This document shows, piece by piece, positions 1 to 5,140 of a DNA stretch of 8,047 bases. The position numbers were made by a program, and so were the translations under genes. The notes beneath the pieces are model-generated. The model saw only the letters and a list, made by a program, of their open reading frames with translations, did not search any database and was not told the origin of the DNA. Within the stretch, counting starts at the first letter, position 1; each line of letters begins with the position of its first letter. This DNA comes from Deltaproteobacteria bacterium (GTDB taxonomy: Bacteria > Myxococcota > Polyangia > Polyangiales > B10-G4): positions 1 to 8,047 of the forward strand of contig JAFDCW010000432.1 of NCBI GenBank assembly GCA_019312705.1, read 5' to 3'.

Positions 1-143
1 AGGTTGCTGATTCGCTCTTCAAGTTGGGGATGTGCCACAAACGCATGGGACGGTCCCACGCGGCGCGGCGGTTCTTCGAGCGGGTTCGCCGCCAATTTCC
101 CGAGAGCGTGGCTGCTCGCCTCTCGGTCCAGGAGGACGCCTGA
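1..143 (+). CDS. TPR-repeat protein, C-terminal end (partial)
   Basis: The reading frame with codons starting at base 3 is open from the window edge to a TGA at 141-143, giving the last 46 residues of a protein that begins upstream. The peptide contains ADSLFKLGMCHKRMGRSHAA followed by RRFFERVRRQFPES. This fits the tetratricopeptide helix-turn-helix pattern (small residue, Y/F-K-L-G, then A...F..V...FP.S), as seen in YbgF/CpoB-type and BamD-like periplasmic TPR proteins. TPR repeats are protein-interaction scaffolds. The stop codon shares its A with the start codon of the LysM gene (TGATG), so the two are probably translationally coupled and work at the same place in the envelope. The exact family cannot be named from one repeat. 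No start codon is visible because the gene enters from outside. Confidence 0.75.
   Translation, partial: VADSLFKLGMCHKRMGRSHAARRFFERVRRQFPESVAARLSVQEDA
130..135 (+). promoter_or_regulatory. Shine-Dalgarno site of the LysM gene
   Basis: A perfect AGGAGG lies 7 bases before the ATG at 143. It fixes the start there rather than at the upstream in-frame ATG at 32, which would add 37 residues lying mostly inside the TPR gene and would bury the signal peptide. The site is within the last codons of the upstream gene, as expected for coupled translation. Confidence 0.8.
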
Positions 144-1357
144 TGAAGCGTGCGCTCTTCGTTTCGATCGTCGTTGCGATGATGGGACTGTCGTCTGAGG
201 GTCAGGCACAGATGGGTGTCGATGACGGACGTAGTGACGAGTACTACGTCGGGAACGGTTCCCAGGATGACGCGCGCGGTAGCGGAGGTGGGGCGGTCAG
301 TCTCACCGAGGCCCGGGCGAGTGGTCGGGGCATGCGCCTCGGGGGCGGTGGCCTCGCGGGTCGCCAGATCCCCGACCGCTACACCATCCGGGATGGCGAT
401 ACGCTCTGGGACATATCGGGGCATTTCTACGGCAACCCGTGGCAGTGGCCGAAGGTGTGGTCCTACAACCCGGAGATTACGAACCCTCATTGGATCTACC
501 CCGACGACACTCTGCGCCTCGTCCGCCAGGGCACAGAAGGGGCGCGGCTGCCGACCGCTGATTCGGGCGCCCGCGTGGAGTTCACCGACGGGGAGTTGGC
601 TCCGGGGACCATCCTGCTGCGCGACCAAGGGTATCTCGACAAGGATGCCCTCGAGGCCTTTGGGGAGATTGTCGGTTCCCCCGAGGACCACATGCTGCTC
701 ACGACCCACGACGACGTGTACATCCAGTTCGGTGAGGAGAGTGAAGTTCGCCGCGGGATGGAGTTGAGCGTCTACCGGCGCATCCACGCCCACGACAGGT
801 CGCCGGAGGAGTCGGGGGAGCTGGTGCGGATCTTCGGCACGGTGCAGCTTCGCAGCTACGACCCCGAGACCCGCGTCGGCCGCGCGAAGATATCCGAAGC
901 CCTCGACCCCATCGAGCGCGGCTTCGAAGTCGCCGACATTGCACGGTCCTTCGAAATGGTACCGCCCCGGGAAAACGCACACGATCTCGACGCGCGGGTC
1001 GTCGCGGCGCTCCGGCCGCTTCAGGTATTCGGCGACTATCAGGTGATCTTCATCAGCCTCGGGGCCGAAGACGAAGATGACGAAGACGCCGACGAACGCC
1101 CCCCGAGGCCCCCGATCGAACTGGGGAATCGCTTCTTCATCGTCCGGGCTGGGGATGAATGGCGCGACAACCTGACCGTGTCGGCGCGGGAAACTGGCGC
1201 CACCGACGTGTCCGGTGAGCCGGTCGAGTACCCTGATGAGATCGTCGCCGAGGCCCGGGTGGCGAACGTGCGCCCGAACAGCGCGGCGCTGATGGTGACC
1301 CGGGCGGTCAGCGAGATCGTGATCGGCGATCGCGCCGAGATGCGCCGCGGCTACTGA
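143..1357 (+). CDS. Secreted LysM-domain protein
   Basis: A protein of 404 aa, probably a periplasmic or outer-envelope peptidoglycan-associated protein. Residues 1-22 are a Sec signal peptide (MKRALFVSIVVAMMGLSSEG, cleavage likely after GQA). A Gly/Ser-rich linker follows to about residue 78. Residues 80-126 form one LysM domain: YTIRDGDTLWDIS, then FYGNPWQWPKVW, NPEITNPHWIYPDDTLRL. The Trp/Pro-rich insertion is typical of long LysM domains in deltaproteobacterial proteins. LysM binds the glycan chains of peptidoglycan. Residues 150-404 appear beta-rich with repeated segments (GEIVG, FGTVQLRSYD, EARVANVRPNSA) but match no catalytic domain I know. A strongly acidic tract at 309-319 is followed by a Pro/Arg stretch. 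No hydrolase motif is seen, so a binding or structural role is more likely. It is coupled to the TPR gene upstream and lies 48 bases before the SCO gene, with no terminator between them. The start is set by a perfect AGGAGG. Confidence 0.88.
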   Translation: MKRALFVSIVVAMMGLSSEGQAQMGVDDGRSDEYYVGNGSQDDARGSGGGAVSLTEARASGRGMRLGGGGLAGRQIPDRYTIRDGDTLWDISGHFYGNPWQWPKVWSYNPEITNPHWIYPDDTLRLVRQGTEGARLPTADSGARVEFTDGELAPGTILLRDQGYLDKDALEAFGEIVGSPEDHMLLTTHDDVYIQFGEESEVRRGMELSVYRRIHAHDRSPEESGELVRIFGTVQLRSYDPETRVGRAKISEALDPIERGFEVADIARSFEMVPPRENAHDLDARVVAALRPLQVFGDYQVIFISLGAEDEDDEDADERPPRPPIELGNRFFIVRAGDEWRDNLTVSARETGATDVSGEPVEYPDEIVAEARVANVRPNSAALMVTRAVSEIVIGDRAEMRRGY

Positions 1358-1405
1358 GCCACCTTGTCCTTGCGCGACCGGTGAGGGCGGCCTACATGAC
1401 CGGCC

Positions 1406-1993
1406 ATGTCTCGCAGGTTGGCAGGGGTCTTCTTGGCCATGCTCGTCGGTACGCTCGCCTCCGGGTGCGGTGACGAGGCGCTGCCGGATCTCGGGTCGAT
1501 TCCCGAGATGTCTCTGATCGACCAGAACGGCCAGGTCTTCGACCGGTCCGATCTCGTGGCACGCACCTCAATCGTCGATTTCGTCTTCACGCGATGTCCC
1601 GCGATCTGCCCCCTGCTATCGCAAAAAATGGCGCACCTGCAGCGGCGCTACGTCGGGGCGGGGGACGACGTGCAATTGGTGAGCATCAGCGTCGACCCGG
1701 AGTACGACACCCCGACGGTCCTGCTCGAATACGCGGCCCAATATCAAGCCGACCCCGAGCGTTGGCGTTTTCTCACGGGAGACGCCGACGACGTCAACCG
1801 GATCGTAGTCAGCGGCTTCCGCCAGGCGATGGGGGAGCCCGAGCGCACCGCCGAGGGCGGCGTCGACGTCATGCACTCGAGCCACTTCGTTCTGGTGGAT
1901 CGGACCGCCACGATTCGGGGCTTCTACCGCAACGACGCGGAGGGTACGGCCACGCTGCTGACCGACGTCGAACGGCTGCGCTCCGAGCATTGA
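1406..1993 (+). CDS. SCO1/SenC family lipoprotein
   Basis: A protein of 195 aa with a thioredoxin-like fold. SCO proteins deliver or reduce copper at the CuA site of cytochrome c oxidase, or act as thiol-disulphide reductases in the periplasm. The N-terminus MSRRLAGVFLAMLVGTLASG leads to Cys21, a plausible but slightly non-standard lipobox (ASG|C), so the protein is probably membrane-anchored. The family signature is intact: FTRCPAICPLL carries the CxxxC copper pair at Cys64 and Cys68, SISVDPEYDTP follows at about 93-103, and MHSSHF supplies the conserved His157 four residues before Phe161. The length is normal for the family. No cytochrome oxidase subunit or assembly gene is in the window, so its partner is unknown. 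The 48-base gap from the LysM gene would allow co-transcription. The Shine-Dalgarno is weak (GAGGGCGG, well upstream). The start at 1406 is chosen because it supplies the positive n-region; an internal ATG at 1439 would remove it. Confidence 0.92.
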   Translation: MSRRLAGVFLAMLVGTLASGCGDEALPDLGSIPEMSLIDQNGQVFDRSDLVARTSIVDFVFTRCPAICPLLSQKMAHLQRRYVGAGDDVQLVSISVDPEYDTPTVLLEYAAQYQADPERWRFLTGDADDVNRIVVSGFRQAMGEPERTAEGGVDVMHSSHFVLVDRTATIRGFYRNDAEGTATLLTDVERLRSEH

Positions 1994-2010
1994 GAGAAAT
2001 ATCACAGTAG

Positions 2011-2028
2011 GGGGGTTGCCGTACCCCC
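2011..2028. terminator. G/C hairpin downstream of the SCO gene
   Basis: A perfect 6-bp stem, GGGGGT (2011-2016) with ACCCCC (2023-2028), encloses the loop TGCCGT, 17 bases after the SCO stop codon. It could terminate or attenuate transcription between the SCO gene and the barrel gene. No run of T follows on either side, so a strong intrinsic terminator is not supported. Confidence 0.35.
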
Positions 2029-2088
2029 ATCCGCGGATAACTGGCCTCGTGACATTTGCATCGGTCATTTCGGGCGGCTCAATCTCGC

Positions 2089-2093
2089 GGAGG
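2089..2093 (+). promoter_or_regulatory. Shine-Dalgarno site of the barrel gene
   Basis: GGAGG lies 7 bases before the ATG at 2101. It selects this start over the in-frame ATG at 2056, which would place 15 residues ahead of a normal signal peptide. I could not find a convincing -35/-10 pair in the 107-base gap upstream. Confidence 0.75.
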
Positions 2094-2100
2094 AACCCTG

Positions 2101-2817
2101 ATGCGGCGTTTTACTTTCGGTCTCGTACTAGGCGCGCTAATCGCGCTCCAATCTAGCACTGCCATGGCCCAAGAAGAGGGCGTCGCGGATCCGGTGGAAG
2201 CGCCGGACACTGATGACACCACGGCGGGTGATGAAGGCGACGAGTTGGCGCCGGAGGGCGTCGACGATACGCCGCCGCCCCCACCGCCGCCGCCACCGCC
2301 CCCCGTCGAGCCGGTTGGAGAGGTGGCGCCCGTGGAGCCTCCCGTCGAGGAGGTTCCGGAGGTCCCCGAGGCCGAAGAAGAGGAGGATAGTTCCTGGCCC
2401 TTCGATCTAACGGCGTCTCTCGGCACTCGTTACGAGGCCCGTGAACAGTACGACCAAATCGGCCGTGCGGATTCCGACATGGTTCGCTTTCGTGCACGAG
2501 TCGGGATCATCACCGACAAGCTCGACCTCAGCGACGACATCGCGGTGCTGATGCGCTTCGTGCCTCAGGCAACGGGGGCTTGGCAGCTCGCGGGGCTCAC
2601 GGACCCCGCCCTTGGCCTGCACATCGGCGCTCTAGAGATCTTCGGAGGCCCGCTGCGCCTCGAGGTGGGGCGCTTCGAGATGAGCTACGGTGACGAGCTG
2701 CTCGTCGGTACGGTCAACTGGCACCCGGTTGGACGGTCCTTCGACGGCACGCGGCTGCGTTGGTCCCTCGGGGAGGGCGGCGCTTTCGCCGACGCATTCT
2801 TCACCGTGACCCAATAG
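2101..2817 (+). CDS. Alginate-export-type outer-membrane protein, N-terminal half (ends at in-frame TAG)
   Basis: This 238-aa reading frame is the front half of an outer-membrane beta-barrel of the alginate export family (Pfam Alginate_exp type; AlgE-like barrels, many of unknown substrate). Residues 1-23 are a signal peptide (MRRFTFGLVLGALIALQSST, cleavage after AMA). Residues 24-98 are a D/E/P-rich linker containing eleven consecutive prolines (58-68, bases 2272-2304), an unusual extension for this family. Barrel sequence starts near residue 100 with FDLTASLGTRYEAREQYD. The family hallmark lies at about 190-218: GRFEMSYGDELLVGTVNW, then GRSFDGTRLRW. The frame stops at TAG 2815-2817 after AFFTVTQ but stays open in the same frame to 3594, where the missing half is encoded. 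Alone, this product would have no C-terminal beta-signal and probably could not assemble into the outer membrane. I read it as one interrupted gene, 2101-3594, of 497 codons. Confidence 0.85.
   Translation: MRRFTFGLVLGALIALQSSTAMAQEEGVADPVEAPDTDDTTAGDEGDELAPEGVDDTPPPPPPPPPPPVEPVGEVAPVEPPVEEVPEVPEAEEEEDSSWPFDLTASLGTRYEAREQYDQIGRADSDMVRFRARVGIITDKLDLSDDIAVLMRFVPQATGAWQLAGLTDPALGLHIGALEIFGGPLRLEVGRFEMSYGDELLVGTVNWHPVGRSFDGTRLRWSLGEGGAFADAFFTVTQ
2815..2817 (+). other. In-frame amber codon inside the barrel gene
   Basis: TAG at codon 239 of a 497-codon frame, in the context ACC CAA TAG GGT TCG CCG. Coding character is the same on both sides and no frame change is needed to continue. A single substitution from CAG, GAG, AAG or TGG would restore the gene. 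No stem-loop dedicated to recoding was recognised nearby. Confidence 0.9.
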
Positions 2818-2826
2818 GGTTCGCCG

Positions 2827-3594
2827 GTGACCAACTTCGGCAACGGAGACACCTACTTCACGGGTCTGTACGCGGGGCTGGGGCCACTGCTGGCGGAGGG
2901 CCTCGCCCTCGACGTCTACTCCCTCGCCTTGGTCTCGATGGCATCGACCGACCCCGCAGCCGGGACGCCGATCGATCCGAGCGGCCGGGTCACCCTCGGC
3001 GCCCGCTACAAGCAGAAGTTCGGGATCATCGATGCCCGCGCGGAGGCCGGTATCCAGGTCGGTTCTCAGACTTCGAACCAGTCCATCATGGCTTATCAGG
3101 CGGATGGTGAGCTGGGCCTCAGCCTCTTCGGCGGCGGGTTCCGTCTCTCGGTCGAAGGGTTCATCGCCAGCGGCAACGACCCCGACGATGCGGGTACCAA
3201 CGGCGCCTGGAACCACCTCTTCCCGACCGCTCACAAGTGGCTCGGCTTTGCCGACGTCATCGGCTTCGGGGGCGGCCTCAACGGCCGCGGCCGTAGCAAC
3301 GTCGGCGGCGCTGTGGTGCATCTCTCCGGCAAGCTCTTCCAGGGATTTGGGCTCTACGCTCATGGTCACATTTTCAGCCGCCTCCAAGATGTATTGATCA
3401 CCGACGCATTGGGCATGATTACGCGGACCACTGCTGGCATGGCCGGCACCGAACTCGATGTCGGCGCGAAGTGGACGATTGCCCCTGGTCTCAACAGCCG
3501 CGTCGGCTATGCCCTATTCATGCCGAACGAGAGCTACTACGGTACCTCCAGGCCCGCTCATTTCTTCGAACTCGAGCTGCACTTCACATACTGA
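2827..3594 (+). CDS. Alginate-export-type outer-membrane protein, C-terminal half
   Basis: This open frame continues the barrel gene directly after the amber codon, in the same frame. A GTG at 2827 can serve formally as a start, but there is no good Shine-Dalgarno and the product has no signal peptide, so independent translation is unlikely to give a functional protein. The sequence alternates hydrophobic and polar residues as in transmembrane beta-strands (for example TLGARYKQKFGIIDARAEAG). It carries the family-like motif HLFPTAHKWLGFADVIGF at about residues 372-389 of the joined protein; AlgE-like proteins have a similar L(F/Y)P-x-x-H-x-(Y/W)-x-G-F-x-D segment. The end, ELELHFTY, has the aromatic terminal residue expected of a BAM-recognised barrel. 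Joined across the TAG, the two halves make a full-length protein of about 497 aa. Its substrate cannot be told from sequence, and no polysaccharide biosynthesis gene is in view. Confidence 0.8.
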   Translation: MTNFGNGDTYFTGLYAGLGPLLAEGLALDVYSLALVSMASTDPAAGTPIDPSGRVTLGARYKQKFGIIDARAEAGIQVGSQTSNQSIMAYQADGELGLSLFGGGFRLSVEGFIASGNDPDDAGTNGAWNHLFPTAHKWLGFADVIGFGGGLNGRGRSNVGGAVVHLSGKLFQGFGLYAHGHIFSRLQDVLITDALGMITRTTAGMAGTELDVGAKWTIAPGLNSRVGYALFMPNESYYGTSRPAHFFELELHFTY

Positions 3595-3602
3595 CGGCAT
3601 CC

Positions 3603-3624
3603 CGGGGGCCGCCGCGTCCCCCCG
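3603..3624. terminator. Hairpin between convergent genes
   Basis: CGGGGG (3603-3608) and CCCCCG (3619-3624) form a 6-bp stem around a 10-base GC-rich loop. It sits exactly between the barrel stop codon at 3594 (+) and the stop codon of the opposing gene at 3627 (-), where a bidirectional terminator is expected. There is no T tract on either strand, so its strength is doubtful. Confidence 0.4.
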
Positions 3625-3626
3625 TA

Positions 3627-4292
3627 TCAGTCCGACACGACTATTCCTGGGAGATCGGCGTCGCGCATCCGGGATGCGAGCGGCTTCGAGATCGCCCACC
3701 TGCGATGGCCGATTAGCTCCAAATCGAACGACTCGCTTTCTTCGTCTCGTGCGAGGTGCGTCGGTACGAGCGCAAAACCAGAACCGAGGGAGCGCTTGCG
3801 CACCTGTTCGTAGTCTTCGAAGCACTCGAAGCTCGCGGACTCGATGGTGCCGTCCGCGTAGTGGCACTCGAACTCACTCTCTAGGAAGCGAACGCCGCTC
3901 CAAGGCACCGACCACCAGAGCCACGTGAAGGGCATACCCGCGCCTGCCTTGAAGTTCTTGATGACGCGAACGGAGCACTCGATCGATGAATGCGGCCTGA
4001 GCCGCGCACCGCCGAGTACCTCGAGGAACCGCGGTGAGACGAGGAGGTCGGTCTGGGCCAGCTCGCCGAAGCCGCGTTCTCGAGCCATGAGCGATGCCGG
4101 GGCTGAGCCGCTCGCGTGCAGTTCGAGCGGCGCTTCGATCTCCGCCGGCGTGCGCCGAGGCCAGAAGAGGTAGACCATCGTCGACCGTTCGTCACTCGGG
4201 CCATCGACGGGGAGCCCCAGAGTGCGTCCGAGCGGCAGGGTCTGGTCCAGCGACCAGGGGCCCAGCCCAACATCCAATGAGAGCGTGGCCAC
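3627..4292 (-). CDS. Hypothetical protein, 221 aa
   Basis: I do not recognise this family with confidence. The frame starts at GTG 4292 and has no signal peptide or membrane segment, so it is probably cytoplasmic. Recognisable segments are GLGPWSLDQTLPLGRTLGLP at the start, DLLVSPRFLEVLGGARL at about 82-98, a Trp-rich stretch GMPFTWLWWSVPWSGVRFLE at about 119-138, and an end reading GHRRWAISKPLASRM..ADLPGI. The pair of 'LLVSPRFLEVL' and 'AISKPLASRM' segments recalls Imm11/DUF1629-like proteins of myxobacteria, where similar Ser-helix motifs recur, but this is only a faint visual resemblance. It is convergent with the barrel gene. The start is uncertain: there is no Shine-Dalgarno before the GTG, and an internal ATG (Met39) is possible. 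The frame is also open upstream to about 4353 but has no start codon there. Its ordered, low-repeat composition argues that it is a real gene. Confidence 0.65.
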   Translation of the reverse strand: MATLSLDVGLGPWSLDQTLPLGRTLGLPVDGPSDERSTMVYLFWPRRTPAEIEAPLELHASGSAPASLMARERGFGELAQTDLLVSPRFLEVLGGARLRPHSSIECSVRVIKNFKAGAGMPFTWLWWSVPWSGVRFLESEFECHYADGTIESASFECFEDYEQVRKRSLGSGFALVPTHLARDEESESFDLELIGHRRWAISKPLASRMRDADLPGIVVSD

Positions 4293-4295
4293 GGG

Positions 4296-4319
4296 AGAGA
4301 TCTGACCAGAGATCTGACC
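4296..4319. repeat. Tandem 12-bp direct repeat upstream of the 221-aa gene
   Basis: Two exact head-to-tail copies of AGAGATCTGACC (4296-4307 and 4308-4319), each containing the palindrome AGATCT. They lie 4 bases upstream of the GTG start of the - strand gene, in its leader. Read on the - strand in the gene's frame they would encode Gly-Gln-Ile-Ser twice. They could be a small slippage duplication or a repeated protein- or RNA-binding site. Confidence 0.8.
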
Positions 4320-4326
4320 CTGGCGG

Positions 4327-4382
4327 GAACTTAGTTCGGAATCTAGGTCACTGGGTCACGTCGCCCACGTCACCGGCCGGTG
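4327..4382. promoter_or_regulatory. Cluster of dyads upstream of the 221-aa gene
   Basis: This short non-coding stretch holds several symmetric elements. GAACT-T-AGTTC is an 11-bp dyad at 4327-4337. GTCAC boxes lie at 4347-4351, 4355-4359 and 4369-4373. CACCGGCCGGTG at 4371-4382 is a perfect 12-bp palindrome, flanked by TCGCCC (4361-4366) and GGGCGA (4384-4389), which can pair outside it. Any of these could be an operator for the - strand gene, or the palindrome could be a terminator-like hairpin for the oxygenase gene upstream. The rest of the 226-base gap, 4390-4518, shows nothing I can support. No good -35/-10 pair was found. Confidence 0.35.
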
Positions 4383-4518
4383 CGGGCGAACCAAAATTGG
4401 CGCGGTGATTCGGTTATCGCAACGCTATCCGCCCGTTGGCCCCTTCGGTGACCGGGGCCGGTTCCTCGGGGCCTTCTTCCTCGAAGACCTGATGCTGCCC
4501 ACCAAAACGGCTCTGTAA

Positions 4519-4953
4519 TCACGCGAAAAGAACCAACGCACGCGCTTCGATGCTTCGTCGCGGAGGCGCTCCGTTGGCGGTGGCCGGATCCCGAAATGAC
4601 CCGTGTGGAGTGAAGCGGGCTCGCCCGTCGGTCATCGAGTCGTAGACCTTGAAGACCAACGCCTCGTCGCGGCGCATTTGCGGGAAGAAGAACCACTTCT
4701 GGTCGGGATGGTGGAGCCGTTGGTAGATCTCCCCCACACGGTCCTCGTGCCGACGCTCGGCGGCCAGGAGGTGTCTGGCCTCGACGGACTGAGCATCACA
4801 GACGGCGAGCGGGTCGCGGTCGATCGGGTCGTGAGTGGCGCGCCAGACTTGTACGATGGCGAAGCGCCGTGACGAAAGCGCGTCCGCCTCGTCCGGCAAT
4901 GCGAGCCGGAGGCGGTTCGGCCCGGACCAGTGGGTGTAATCGTTGTGGGCCAC
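4519..4953 (-). CDS. CmcJ/NvfI/AsaB-like non-haem iron oxygenase, C-terminal fragment
   Basis: A 144-aa frame, formally starting at GTG 4953, covering the C-terminal half of a CmcJ/NvfI/AsaB-like protein. These are Fe(II)/2-oxoglutarate-type hydroxylases or desaturases, often in secondary metabolism, and usually about 250-280 aa. Family features in order: AHNDYTHWSGPNRLR at 2-16 with the His3-x-Asp5 iron pair; RRFAIVQVWRATHDPIDRDP at about 29-48; PLAVCDAQSV at about 48-57; GEIY; WFFFPQMRRDEALVFKVYDS at about 87-106; DGRARFTPHGSF with His117, the probable third iron ligand; and PRRSIEARALVLF, whose Arg residues are in the place expected for co-substrate binding. The C-terminus looks complete. 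The N-terminal half is absent from this frame; part of it lies in another frame just upstream (4964-5065). The true upstream codons in this frame (TALKIREPLGV before AHNDYT) show that the GTG is not the ancestral start. Confidence 0.8.
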   Translation of the reverse strand: MAHNDYTHWSGPNRLRLALPDEADALSSRRFAIVQVWRATHDPIDRDPLAVCDAQSVEARHLLAAERRHEDRVGEIYQRLHHPDQKWFFFPQMRRDEALVFKVYDSMTDGRARFTPHGSFRDPATANGAPPRRSIEARALVLFA

Positions 4954-4963
4954 GCCGAGAGGT

Positions 4964-5065
4964 TCACGGATCTTCAGTGCCGTGATCGAAGACGACGACC
5001 CGCGGCGCGCCGGTGACCTCCGATAGCAGCGCCTCGATCTCGAGAAACGAGGGGCGGATTCGCAT
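4964..5065 (-). pseudogene. CmcJ/NvfI-like oxygenase, N-terminal fragment out of frame
   Basis: A 33-codon frame beginning at ATG 5065, with AAGGA 4 bases before it, reads MRIRPSFLEIEALLSEVTGA, then PRVVVFDH, then GTEDP and stop. In the family, a segment like 'Y.PEvEaLl.evTGA.rVvvFDHt.R' comes directly before the HNDYT motif, so this is the adjoining upstream part of the same ancestral gene. Changing frame after FDH gives T-A-L-K-I-R-E-P-L-G-V-A-H-N-D-Y-T, a natural join. The simplest lesion is loss of two bases from CACACG, or an equivalent +1 change, near 4981-4985. Relative to the family, roughly 80 N-terminal residues are also missing. A few upstream codons (to about 5120, including LAVAYTDSHVE) may be residual coding sequence, after which the divergent membrane-protein gene takes over. 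The joined gene 4519-5065 is best treated as a disrupted, shortened gene. Confidence 0.7.
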
Positions 5066-5140
5066 GGAGTCCTTTTCTACGTGTGAGTCGGTGTACGCAA
5101 CAGCCAAGGTGGGAATGCGTGAGTGGGTCTCGACGTATGA

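Noticed and set aside
32..142. Upstream in-frame ATG for the LysM gene
   Set aside because: It would overlap the TPR coding end almost entirely and displace the signal peptide. The ATG at 143 has a perfect Shine-Dalgarno.
2815..2817. Pyrrolysine or other genetic-code recoding of the TAG
   Set aside because: A beta-barrel protein is not a known pyrrolysine target, and no PYLIS-like structure or pyl gene is visible. A mutation or sequence error is the simpler reading.
2632..3387. 251-aa open frame on the - strand, rich in Glu/Val/Ala
   Set aside because: It lies antisense across both halves of the barrel gene, with no start signal or recognisable domain.
4371..4389. Palindrome as a mobile-element end or attachment site
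   Set aside because: No transposase, integrase, target-site duplication or matching second copy was found in the window.
4405..4518. Short + strand frame from GTG 4405 to TAA 4518 (37 aa)
   Set aside because: No Shine-Dalgarno, no similarity recognised, and codon choice not distinctive. Probably chance.
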